Assembly (NCBI GenBank): GCA_035444285.1
Contig: DAOMOK010000008.1
Coordinates: 62,001-126,000, forward strand
Origin: CAADGU01 sp035444285
GTDB taxonomy: Bacteria > Chloroflexota > Anaerolineae > Promineifilales > Promineifilaceae
DNA: 64,000 nt
Reading direction: 5' to 3'
Below the pieces are notes generated by a model. It had not been told where the DNA came from. It was given only the letters and a program-made list of their open reading frames with translations, and made no database searches. The position numbers and the translations under genes are program-made. This document shows positions 35,069 to 42,700 of the stretch, piece by piece (the first letter of the stretch is position 1; each line of letters opens with the position of its first letter).

Positions 35069-35069
35069 T

Positions 35070-37205
35070 CTATTCTTTTACCTGTAGTATGGTATCTTTA
35101 AGAAACACAAACCGCCCACAATCATCCACCCCCGGCCCAGAGAAAGGCGTAATCCGCCCCTCCCGCACCCACACCCGCAGCGTATCCACACTCACCCCCA
35201 AATGCCCCGCCAACTGCCGCAGCGACAGCCGGTTCGCCGGACTCAGCCGCTCCACCTCCTCCCGCCGAAATAGATACACATGGCGTTCATCCACACCTGG
35301 CCCAGACACCGGCCGTAACCGCCCATTCCGCGCCCACTTCTGCACCGTCAACTCCCCAACGCTCAGAATCCGCATCGCCTCCTTCGACCCCACATACGCC
35401 CCCGCAAAAACATCAGCCTCCTCACGGCTAAAATACGTCCCTCCATCATTCCGATAAGCCGGCGTCAGTAGCCCCAACGCCACCCACCCCTCAATCACCT
35501 CCGGTTTCACCCGCATCCGCTGCGCCAACAACCGCCGCGACACAAACCCCTGCTCCTCCCGCAGCGTTTCCAGATAGGCCAACACCTCCCGCCGCGCAAA
35601 AACCAGCCCATCCAACGCCTGCGCCTGGTTACACTTCGCCCGCAATTGTCCCCGGATCACCAGCGCCACCACCTGCGCCGCGTTGACCCCATAAGCTGAC
35701 AACATCTGCGTCGCCACCCGCAGATTCACCCGTTCACTGCCGGCGTGAATGGTCGCGTTGGCCACATTTTTCACGGCCGTCAGCAGCCCCTCAATCCCGT
35801 CCCGGTCAATCTGCCAGCTTGCACTACCCGCCACCCGCGGCCGCCGCGCCGCCGTCAACAACCCCATCTCCACCAACTCCTTCACCACATCCCCCGACAC
35901 CCCCAGCCACACCGCCGCATCCGCCAGCGGAATCGCCAGCCGCCACCGCTCCTGTAATGCCAGCACATCCGCCTGTGCTAAAAACTTCATACGCAAAGCC
36001 GCCGTCTCCGCCTTCACCCCAATCAGCCCACCATCAATCATCCGCTGCACCGTCCGCTCCGTCACCCCCAAAGCCCGCGCCGCCTCCTCCACCAACATCC
36101 ACCGGAACCGCTTTGCCGGTAGCGGATACTTCTGAAAATACAGATACTTCTTCACCACCGGCCAGACCGAATGTGTCGTCACATACTCCAGAAACACCTC
36201 ACGTACAAAGCCATACTCATCCTGCTGCCACAGTTCCAACGTATCAGACCTGAACAGATAATCCAACTGGGACTTTAAGCTGACAGTAAACGCCGCCTCC
36301 TTATCACGGCCGTCTCGCTGTGCAAACCGCGCCAAAAACCCATGAAATCCCTCCGGCCACTCTAACAAAGCACCCATCGCCGTCGCCCCGGCCACATAAA
36401 AATGAATCGGCCGCAGTTCCGCTCTATTGCGCCAGGAGAGTGGCCGGGCTAACGCCGGAAACGAGTGCAGCCCGGCCATCCCCTCACGCACCTGAAACAC
36501 CATCCGCAGCAGCGCCACATACACCGTATACAGTTCCCGTACCGGCTGGCGCGGCAGCGTAGACCAGGCATGTGAACCCGCCCGCGCCCAACTGTAGAGA
36601 ATAGATTGCGTATGTAACCCAATGTCATCACCAGACAGGTCAGTGGTCACGGCCGTGCGCAGGTCACAACGGCACTGGTGGCAGTGTGCCATTATCAAGT
36701 CACTTACCTCAACCTGACCGCCACACTGGGGACAGGCATCACTCAACAGACATTGGTGCCGCGGGCAAGCGGCCACCGCCTTCAACTGCCAGACACTGCG
36801 CTGATACGCCGCTTCCGCCAGGCAGAGCGAGCAAAATTGCGCCCTCGTTTCACTGCGTAGATGTGCCCACTGATACTTCTCTGGCATCCGCGGAAAGGAA
36901 AAGCCTGGGGCAAAACAGATCGTCTCTGTCACCACGTGGCGTGGCGTTACCAACTCCGTCAGCCCATGGCTGCTGGCCCAATAAATCTGATACGGTTGCA
37001 GTTGCGTCAGAGCCGCCAGCAAATCAAACGTCTCGTTGTTTTTCGGCCGTATCACACTATCTGGCCAGAACAGATGCTCCGCACACAGCGCCGCCACAAT
37101 GCCCGGCGTATGCCCATTCACATACGCCAACCGGTACAGGTAAGAAGTCAGGGTTTCGTTAGGCAGCAGCAGCGGCCGGTACAAGAAAGGCTTCAGATTC
37201 ACCAT
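35070..37205 (-). CDS. tniQ: TniQ/TnsD-like target selector with about six HTH units
   Basis: About 711 residues. The N-terminal TniQ domain starts NETLTSYLYRLAYVNG, followed by zinc clusters including CSLCLAEA, CPRH, CPQCGG and CHQCRCD. The C-terminal half holds about six winged or excisionase-like helix-turn-helix units, for example EAARALGVTERTVQRMIDGG, ILSVGELTVQKWARNGRL and LAGHLGVSVDTLRVWVREG. The last two end in near-identical SGPGVD loops. TnsD of Tn7 binds attTn7 through such a domain and recruits TnsC. Here the long HTH array would read an extended site, probably in the 3' end of gyrB. The GTG at 37217 is an alternative start. Confidence 0.87.
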   Translation of the reverse strand: MVNLKPFLYRPLLLPNETLTSYLYRLAYVNGHTPGIVAALCAEHLFWPDSVIRPKNNETFDLLAALTQLQPYQIYWASSHGLTELVTPRHVVTETICFAPGFSFPRMPEKYQWAHLRSETRAQFCSLCLAEAAYQRSVWQLKAVAACPRHQCLLSDACPQCGGQVEVSDLIMAHCHQCRCDLRTAVTTDLSGDDIGLHTQSILYSWARAGSHAWSTLPRQPVRELYTVYVALLRMVFQVREGMAGLHSFPALARPLSWRNRAELRPIHFYVAGATAMGALLEWPEGFHGFLARFAQRDGRDKEAAFTVSLKSQLDYLFRSDTLELWQQDEYGFVREVFLEYVTTHSVWPVVKKYLYFQKYPLPAKRFRWMLVEEAARALGVTERTVQRMIDGGLIGVKAETAALRMKFLAQADVLALQERWRLAIPLADAAVWLGVSGDVVKELVEMGLLTAARRPRVAGSASWQIDRDGIEGLLTAVKNVANATIHAGSERVNLRVATQMLSAYGVNAAQVVALVIRGQLRAKCNQAQALDGLVFARREVLAYLETLREEQGFVSRRLLAQRMRVKPEVIEGWVALGLLTPAYRNDGGTYFSREEADVFAGAYVGSKEAMRILSVGELTVQKWARNGRLRPVSGPGVDERHVYLFRREEVERLSPANRLSLRQLAGHLGVSVDTLRVWVREGRITPFSGPGVDDCGRFVFLKDTILQVKE

Positions 37206-37290
37206 CAACGCCACCACAAAAAGCCAGGATAAAACGACATGGCCTCACCGCCCCTAACCAAAATCTGTGCAATCTGTGGCATCTGTGGTT

Positions 37291-38262
37291 TCATGCTCTC
37301 GTCAGGATAGCCGCGGCCGTTGGCGTCTGGCTCTTTTTCGGCCGGGAATGATTCCCCGCGCCATCTACCCGGCTAACCGGGCGCGCCAGCCGTAACTTGT
37401 CCAGGTTCGTCGTGAACGGGTTTTGCTCCTTCAACATATGGCGTCGCAGCCGTTTGTTAAACGCCTCATCAAGAATCGGCAACGTCAATTCATCCAGTCC
37501 TGCCTGTGCTGCCAGCAGCGCCGCAAAGCGGAGCAAATTCATCACATTCCCTACCACCCCATCCGTCGTGTAATGCAGCCGCATCAATAACTCATTCTGC
37601 GGAATCTCATCAGAAAACGACACCCCCACCACCTCCTGGGCATATTGCAGGAAATGGGCAAACAACCCCACATCGGTCTCATTGTCAAAGCTAAAAGGAC
37701 GCAGCGTCTCCCGCACCGCAAACAGCCGGGAAAGCTGCTGATTTGCCCGCAGAATCGTTTCTACCGAGTTATCAATGCCAACTACCAGATAAGGAACGCC
37801 CGTCTCTTTGATGAGAACCTTGAGCCAGTCAGATACCCTGGCCAATACCCGGTTCGTCTCCGTGTCAATCAGGTGGTGGAAGTCATCCAGAATTACCAAC
37901 TGCACCTCACACACCTGGAGGTAATGAATAAGCCGGGCATTCATCATTTGCAGTGTGCCTTTATGCGCTCCGGGATCACCTAATGCCGTCAACATATGCA
38001 CCGCCATCCCCTTCACCGTAACCGGCGACGGCGTTTCCAGGTAGAAGACCGGGATACGTGTCCCATCGCTGGCTTCATAACGCGGGAAATTGGCGGCATA
38101 GGCGCGTACCAGTGTAGACTTCCCGGCGCCCGATACCCCTTCCAGCGCCATGCAAGCCGGCTCCCCGGCCTGGGCCGTCGCTTCCTGGCACAGGCGAATA
38201 TCGGCGTGCAGTTCATTAAACCGGGGGTAACGAATTAAAGTTGTTGGCAAAGGGTTTCCCAC
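37291..38262 (-). CDS. tnsC: TnsC/TniB-like AAA+ ATPase
   Basis: About 323 residues. Walker A GVSGAGKST (42-50), Walker B LVILDDFHHL (about 122-131), then AAA sensor segments. It links target choice by TniQ to the TnsA-TnsB transposase. The GTG start is preceded by AGGAGG that overlaps the tnsB stop codon with 9-base spacing. The longest open frame would begin 121 bases inside tnsB and is not credible. The C-terminus is basic, as in TnsC and TniB. Confidence 0.88.
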   Translation of the reverse strand: MGNPLPTTLIRYPRFNELHADIRLCQEATAQAGEPACMALEGVSGAGKSTLVRAYAANFPRYEASDGTRIPVFYLETPSPVTVKGMAVHMLTALGDPGAHKGTLQMMNARLIHYLQVCEVQLVILDDFHHLIDTETNRVLARVSDWLKVLIKETGVPYLVVGIDNSVETILRANQQLSRLFAVRETLRPFSFDNETDVGLFAHFLQYAQEVVGVSFSDEIPQNELLMRLHYTTDGVVGNVMNLLRFAALLAAQAGLDELTLPILDEAFNKRLRRHMLKEQNPFTTNLDKLRLARPVSRVDGAGNHSRPKKSQTPTAAAILTRA

Positions 38263-38275
38263 GTAGACCGTCCTC

Positions 38276-40225
38276 CTAATCAGGTTGCAGGCTTTCAATG
38301 CCCCACTCAGCGTCATCCAGATTCTCAAGCTCACCAGTGGGCAGCCACAAAGAGGGGTTTGTGTCATCGGAAGGTGCGGCCGTGCCGTTCGCCGCATCCC
38401 AACGGGCTATACGCTTTCGCGCCTGGCCTTTTTTACTCCGTTCTTTGCTGGCTGCCACAATCGCCTGAATTTTCCGCTTGGCTTCTCCCAACGTCTCCAT
38501 AGACACCTGATCCTGGCTCGACAAAACCTGGTTGCGAATAATACTGTGTGACCAAAGCGTCAATCCCTGAGCATATGCCTGATCTAGCGCCGGCACTTTG
38601 ATGTACTTCATCTCAAACGGGTCAAAGGCATAAATATGCCCCAAATCATCAGGCAGATATTTGATTTTCACCTGGCCGCCCCTGGCCGTTCCTTGCTTTG
38701 CCTGCAACCGGTGGCGCAGTAAGCTCAACTCCGGGCAGTTATAACGAAGAGATTCAAACTCAATCCCATAATGATGGATAACCCGCTCCGTTACCCGCCC
38801 CAACAGCACCGGCAGCTCTTCGGGATTGGTTGGCACACGCGGGAAAAACCCATCCTGTACAGCCGCTTCCCACCGCCGCGCCGGAATAGCGCCCAGACCA
38901 CGATGGAAAGTTTCGGCATAAATATCCAGCAGGAAAATGTGCATCATTTGGTAGATTTCCCCCTGTCTCAAAGAGGCAAAACGCACACTGTCATAATCCC
39001 CCCTGGCTTCTACATTGGAAAAAGTCGTACCTGGCAGCATGTGAAACAGCCCCGTATTAAACGTGTTAAACATGCGCTCAACGGTCGCTTTGAAATGTGG
39101 CGTTTGCACCGGCATCCGCTCCAACAGGATACCCAACGATAAACAGGCATCTTGCAGCGAGCCACCGATAAACTCCTTGCCATTGTCCACCACCAGCGTA
39201 TTGGGGATACCGCTGGCCAGCCATTGATGTTCGGTTCCATACAGTTCCCGCGCATCTGGTTTGGGCAGGATGGCGTGGTGCAGGCAGGCGCTAACCGTCA
39301 GATAGCTGGGCGGCTCAAAACCCAAATAAAAGCCCAACGGGTAACGAGTGGCTACGTCCAGACAATACGTCAACGTCAGGCGTCCTAATGGCAAATTGTC
39401 ATCATCATCCACCACAAAGATGTCTGTCAGCGTGTGGTCTATCTCCACCCGTTCCAGTGGAAACTTAGGATACTCCATGGCCCCAAATTGGCTCATCTCC
39501 ATCGTAGCCTTGCGCCGTCCCCGTTTAGCTATCAGTTTGCCTTTCAAATCAACAGCATCCAGACGCCGCCAGATCGTGGCGCGGGAAGGCATCTTGAGCT
39601 TTTCTCCTTCCGGTAGCAGCCGGTTTTCTATCCCAATGCGCACAGCGACTTCATGTAAAACATCGTCCACCTTCACTCGCTCGCGCACAAAATACCGGTC
39701 CTGGATAACCTCGTTAATGATCTTTTCCACACACGGGTGTTGTGTCCGGGTAACGGTTCTTTTCTGTGGCAACAGGGCGCGAATATCAATGCCACTTTCC
39801 GTATAGTCCTTCAGCCAGCGATAAAGCGAAGCCACACTCACCGGCATCTGTGCCCACGTGCCATCCGCCTGGGCCGCTTTTATTTCCTCCACACGCTTCT
39901 CCATATCTGCTACTGTGCGCAAACCATCCGGAATTTTCAGCAGTGGTTCGATGGCCGCCAGCCGATGCCGGGCTATCTCCTGCTTTTCGTCGGAATAATC
40001 TGACAAAGAAGCCGTGATAGGTGGAAGCGCTGGTGAACCCGTGACCGAAAAATCCAGTAAACCATGCACCAGGTCCGCAAACAGGTCGGTAAACGTGGCA
40101 ACGACTATTCGGCCGTCTTGCAGCCCTTCCAGTTCCAGATAGTTGCCTGGCAACAATCGCTTCACGCGATAAGGGACTGACTTCCATGTGAACTGCGTAT
40201 CAACCGAAAAGCGATGGGTACTCAT
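38276..40225 (-). CDS. tnsB: TnsB-like DDE transposase
   Basis: 649 residues. N-terminal DNA-binding helices, then an rve-type core with D263 (RVEIDHTLTD), D347 (TLVVDNGKEF) and E383 (KATVERMFNTFN), a D-x35-E spacing. A Mu-transposase-type C-terminal barrel and a basic tail follow. It binds the TTTCA-N7-TGAGAAT end sites and joins 3' ends to target DNA. AGGAGAAC lies ahead of the ATG and the start overlaps tnsA by 26 bases. Confidence 0.93.
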   Translation of the reverse strand: MSTHRFSVDTQFTWKSVPYRVKRLLPGNYLELEGLQDGRIVVATFTDLFADLVHGLLDFSVTGSPALPPITASLSDYSDEKQEIARHRLAAIEPLLKIPDGLRTVADMEKRVEEIKAAQADGTWAQMPVSVASLYRWLKDYTESGIDIRALLPQKRTVTRTQHPCVEKIINEVIQDRYFVRERVKVDDVLHEVAVRIGIENRLLPEGEKLKMPSRATIWRRLDAVDLKGKLIAKRGRRKATMEMSQFGAMEYPKFPLERVEIDHTLTDIFVVDDDDNLPLGRLTLTYCLDVATRYPLGFYLGFEPPSYLTVSACLHHAILPKPDARELYGTEHQWLASGIPNTLVVDNGKEFIGGSLQDACLSLGILLERMPVQTPHFKATVERMFNTFNTGLFHMLPGTTFSNVEARGDYDSVRFASLRQGEIYQMMHIFLLDIYAETFHRGLGAIPARRWEAAVQDGFFPRVPTNPEELPVLLGRVTERVIHHYGIEFESLRYNCPELSLLRHRLQAKQGTARGGQVKIKYLPDDLGHIYAFDPFEMKYIKVPALDQAYAQGLTLWSHSIIRNQVLSSQDQVSMETLGEAKRKIQAIVAASKERSKKGQARKRIARWDAANGTAAPSDDTNPSLWLPTGELENLDDAEWGIESLQPD

Positions 40226-40871
40226 ACTGTTCTCCTGCTGCTAAATTCCTGACCTCTGCATCCAGGTCTATGGGCTTTTCATGCAGTCCTACCACCATCA
40301 GTTCATGGTAAAAGGCCATCTGAAAAATGGCCGCCATCGCCAATGCAGGCGTCACCGAAGGCACCGCGCCGGCAATGGCCGAGATTGATCCTGACCAGCA
40401 GCCGGGATCAAGAATTCGCAAGATTTTTTGTTTTACCGTTGGGGGGATGGCGTGGCGGGCATACCGCGTCAGAAACTTCACATTCGCTAACTGATGCCCG
40501 CTGCGCAAGACTCTCTCGGTTATGATCTGGTATTCCCAGGCTTGTTCTACCGCCCAGGTTTCACCGGCTGTAAACTTCCGTAGATTCTCCTCCAAATTTA
40601 CGAGAGCTTCTGGTTTGCACTCCAGCGTCAACTGGCGTCCATCCCTGAAGTGCACATGAAAATCAGGAGTGTAACTACGCTTCAAACCCTCCTTCAAATA
40701 GTTGATGGTATAGGGCTGTTCGCTAAAAGATGCTACGTCGGCCGCAAAGTCCAGCAGGTAGATCAGGTCGCGTTCAATCGTGGATTCAAACGCCACCATC
40801 CGACCCATCTTGATGGACGGGAAGTAACCAATAATGTTTCCGCCGCGGTTTGATACTTTCCTTACAGGCAT
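40200..40871 (-). CDS. tnsA: TnsA-like end nuclease
   Basis: 223 residues. A PD-(D/E)XK site with E29/E33 (FESTIERDL), D70 (YTPDFHV) and K86 (LECKPEA), matching TnsA's Glu-Asp-Lys triad. The C-terminal half is helical. TnsA cuts the 5' ends so that with TnsB the element leaves by cut-and-paste instead of making cointegrates. First gene of the tnsA-tnsB-tnsC-tniQ operon, divergent from the XRE regulator. Confidence 0.9.
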   Translation of the reverse strand: MPVRKVSNRGGNIIGYFPSIKMGRMVAFESTIERDLIYLLDFAADVASFSEQPYTINYLKEGLKRSYTPDFHVHFRDGRQLTLECKPEALVNLEENLRKFTAGETWAVEQAWEYQIITERVLRSGHQLANVKFLTRYARHAIPPTVKQKILRILDPGCWSGSISAIAGAVPSVTPALAMAAIFQMAFYHELMVVGLHEKPIDLDAEVRNLAAGEQYEYPSLFG

Positions 40872-40892
40872 AATCGTTTTGGAAATTACAAA

Positions 40893-40908
40893 GTAACCAA
40901 ACTGTTAC
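40893..40908. promoter_or_regulatory. Candidate operator of the XRE regulator
   Basis: The inverted repeat GTAAC-N6-GTTAC (GTAACCAAACTGTTAC) lies 22 bases before the tnsA ATG in the intergenic space with the divergent xre gene. Its size fits an XRE dimer site and it could repress tnsA transcription. Confidence 0.5.
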
Positions 40909-40960
40909 AACGAAGTATATACCGATTTGCTGATGGCAAGGGTCTCGTACAGTATGATGA

Positions 40961-40969
40961 TGCTATAAT
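40961..40969 (+). promoter_or_regulatory. Extended -10 promoter of the XRE gene
   Basis: TGCTATAAT has the TGn extension and a perfect -10. No good -35 is visible. It lies 43 bases before the ATG. Confidence 0.55.
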
Positions 40970-41011
40970 TGATCGGGACGAATTGGGACAGGTGGGATTG
41001 GTGGAGAACTT

Positions 41012-41254
41012 ATGAAACCTGGTATTGTGGTTTACCGGAAACAGCGCGTGGGGGAAATTGCGCTTCGTGTGCGAGTAGCCCGCATCAAGGCGGGCTGGAC
41101 ACAGGAACAAGTAGCGGAACATCTGGGATATTCTCGCGCTCACGTAAATCGGGTAGAACAAGGTAGTGCCCAACTGGGGATTGCCGACCTTGAATTACTC
41201 TCCGATGCATTTCATGTCACCCTAACAGAATTTCTTGAACTCAGTAACGAATAG
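41012..41254 (+). CDS. XRE-family transcriptional regulator
   Basis: 80 residues. The HTH is KAGWTQEQVAEHLGYSRAHV followed by NRVEQGSAQLGIADLELLSD, a typical Cro/C1 fold. It is divergent from tnsA across 140 bases that contain an inverted repeat, so it probably controls the transposition operon and its own gene. The 3' end is 8 bases from the convergent gene at 41263. Confidence 0.88.
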   Translation: MKPGIVVYRKQRVGEIALRVRVARIKAGWTQEQVAEHLGYSRAHVNRVEQGSAQLGIADLELLSDAFHVTLTEFLELSNE

Positions 41255-41262
41255 TCCCGACA

Positions 41263-42183
41263 TCAGGTGATGGTATTCGGGTTCAAGATAAAGTGTGCCA
41301 GTAATCTATCGAACAGGTTCTGGACATCGTCCCCCTGAGGATGCGATGCCAGGAACTCCACACGGATAGGGGCATAGGTCGCCAGTGGCTTCAAATAACA
41401 GAAGTTGAACAAGAGATTGAGCCTATCTACCTGAATCTCGTGGTGGAAAATGAGTGACCGGCTCCCCCAGGGGACCAGGGAATTCAAAACCTGTGCGTCC
41501 GAAATGTTGACCATCGGCTCCCGCCCTAGAAGCTGACCGGCCATGCGGGATAGGACTTGTGAATTGCTGGTGCTGAAAGTTACCAGAGGGAGGCTGCCGC
41601 TAAAGGCCCTGGCGTAGTCGCGTAGAACCGCTGGGTCTTCCCTTTCCGCAATTTTCAGCAGACCGCCCGACCATAAACGGAGATGTGCCGATTGTTCGGC
41701 TGAAGCCTGGAACGAGTACCGCATGAATTCTATTTCCTGGTATGATAGCTGTTTCCCCTGTGACTTGCTCTTGGCTGATAGAGGGTTGTCGAAAATCGTA
41801 ATTCTCTGGTCTTGACCGGCGGTGGTGTACATATGCTCGCTTTTCCAGGCACAGAGCGTGATATGCCTTTCGCCTTCAGAAATGGCCGGTATTTTAAAAA
41901 ACGATAACGCTTCGATGGTTTGTCCATCCAGAATTTCATAGGCCCATTCAATCGCCTCACTCTCTGATTGCCAGCGAACCGCATTATCAATGCAAAGCCA
42001 CTGGTGTGTTTTGAACTCTTGAGAAGGGTAGACGAGCGAGTGTACTTCTGGCCCGTTGACCAGATGTAGCTGCACCGGTTCAAATTGTGGTAGGGATTCC
42101 AGGCACAATGTGAAGATGGCCAGGTCTTCGGCCGTTGGCGGGCGGGGGATGAACTGCCTGATTAAACGTTGACCTACTTCCAT
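41263..42183 (-). CDS. Unknown cargo protein near the right end
   Basis: About 306 residues, mixed alpha/beta, no membrane segment. Segments include SLVYPSQEFKTHQWLCIDNA, SEAIEWAYEILDGQTIEALS and ERHITLCAWKSEHMYTTAG. No family recognised. The ATG is chosen for GGAG with 6-base spacing. A strong terminator-like hairpin lies between its promoter and this start, suggesting attenuation. It is on the same strand as the tns genes but separated from them by xre. Confidence 0.6.
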   Translation of the reverse strand: MEVGQRLIRQFIPRPPTAEDLAIFTLCLESLPQFEPVQLHLVNGPEVHSLVYPSQEFKTHQWLCIDNAVRWQSESEAIEWAYEILDGQTIEALSFFKIPAISEGERHITLCAWKSEHMYTTAGQDQRITIFDNPLSAKSKSQGKQLSYQEIEFMRYSFQASAEQSAHLRLWSGGLLKIAEREDPAVLRDYARAFSGSLPLVTFSTSNSQVLSRMAGQLLGREPMVNISDAQVLNSLVPWGSRSLIFHHEIQVDRLNLLFNFCYLKPLATYAPIRVEFLASHPQGDDVQNLFDRLLAHFILNPNTIT

Positions 42184-42230
42184 GGGGAACTCCGATTCAT
42201 CCAGGATGGAAAGAAGGGAGACAACCACAA

Positions 42231-42265
42231 TAAAAAGCGCCGCTTCCCGAAACGAGAAACGGCGC
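42231..42265 (-). terminator. Attenuator-like hairpin before the 41263 gene
   Basis: On the minus strand GCGCCG (42265-42260) pairs with CGGCGC (42242-42237), extended by TTTCTCG/CGGGAA with one mismatch, and followed by TTTTTATT. It lies downstream of a promoter but upstream of the coding start, so transcripts must read through it. Confidence 0.75.
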
Positions 42266-42299
42266 CAGTTGCTATGCTGTATATTTCTACCCGATAGAA

Positions 42300-42389
42300 T
42301 CAGGTTTTGATACACTTTGCATACCTCGGAACCTGTACACCCAGGTTTCGGGCTAGATGTCGGGAGGTGTACCACCACCTTCCCGGCAT
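42300..42389 (-). CDS. Possible 29-residue leader peptide
   Basis: ATG to TGA, 29 codons, with Trp-Trp-Tyr early (MPGRWWYTSRHLA). GGAG is only 2 bases ahead of the ATG, so translation is uncertain. It lies between a good promoter and the attenuator-like hairpin, the place of a leader peptide. Confidence 0.25.
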   Translation of the reverse strand: MPGRWWYTSRHLARNLGVQVPRYAKCIKT

Positions 42390-42424
42390 CGCTCCGTGTT
42401 TATGTAGTTGTCTCCTGTTGAGGT

Positions 42425-42453
42425 ATTATGGAAGGTGTGAGGCAGGTTGTCAA
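42425..42453 (-). promoter_or_regulatory. Strong promoter reading inward from the right end
   Basis: TTGACA (42453-42448), 17-base spacer, CATAAT (42430-42425) on the minus strand. The -35 is perfect. It drives the leader, attenuator and the 41263 gene. Confidence 0.65.
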
Positions 42454-42488
42454 ACGAAAAAATTAGAGAGAATTAACCCCAGTAGGGT

Positions 42489-42654
42489 ATTCTCAATAAA
42501 CGTGAAATAATACCTGCGGACGAGTGCAGGGCAGTCTCAAATTAGATGAAATAGCGTAGGATATTCTCAGGAAAGGTGAAATATGATTCTCAATGTTGGT
42601 GAAATAGCGCACCCCGTAAAGGGACCTCGTTCTCATTTTCGATGAAATCCTACA
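42489..42654. repeat. Transposon right end: five TnsB-type sites
   Basis: In the opposite sense to the left end, ATTCTCA-N7-TGAAA sites begin at 42489, 42533 (partial, AGTCTCA), 42563, 42586 and 42629 (GTTCTCA), then TCCTACA. The spacing is loose (44, 30, 23, 43), like the left end of Tn7. Confidence 0.9.
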
Positions 42655-42659
42655 AAATT
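42655..42659. repeat. Target-site duplication, right copy (AAATT)
   Basis: AAATT directly follows the CTACA end and matches 24958-24962. Confidence 0.9.
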
Positions 42660-42661
42660 TA

Positions 42662-42694
42662 AGACCTGACAGGTTTCAAAAACCTGTCAGGTCT
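42662..42694. repeat. Short CCTGACAGGT hairpin, probably the original gyrB-PBP spacer
   Basis: AGACCTGACAGGTTT and AAACCTGTCAGGTCT are perfect complements around CAA. It is the inner arm sequence of the 93-bp repeats without the outer arms. Before the transposon arrived it followed gyrB by a few bases. Confidence 0.85.
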
Positions 42695-42700
42695 CTTGAT

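Larger units (their letters stand above)
24963..42654. mobile_element. Tn7-like transposon inserted at the gyrB 3' end
   Basis: 17,692 bp. It begins TGTAG and ends CTACA, and the terminal 26 bp match in inverted orientation at 21 positions. Both ends carry arrays of the 19-bp site TTTCA-N7-TGAGAAT. It encodes TnsA, TnsB, TnsC and TniQ/TnsD-like proteins on one strand, a divergent XRE regulator and defence-like cargo. The flanks carry a 5-bp duplication. The left end has tightly packed sites like the Tn7 right end, and it faces gyrB as Tn7's right end faces glmS. Removing it joins gyrB to a hairpin and the PBP gene at 42701. No Cas gene or CRISPR array is present, so it is not a CRISPR-associated transposon. 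Confidence 0.93.

Noticed and set aside
35819..36562. Proline-rich plus-strand ORFs across tniQ
   Set aside because: They arise from the GC-skewed tniQ gene read backward; low-complexity Pro/Ala/Ser with no start site.
37291..38397. Long tnsC start at 38397
   Set aside because: It overlaps tnsB by 121 bases, while a GTG with a perfect AGGAGG site lies at 38262.
24963..42654. CRISPR-associated transposon (CAST) reading
   Set aside because: No Cas12k, Cascade or CRISPR array is visible, and the TniQ is the large TnsD-like type with its own DNA-reading domains.
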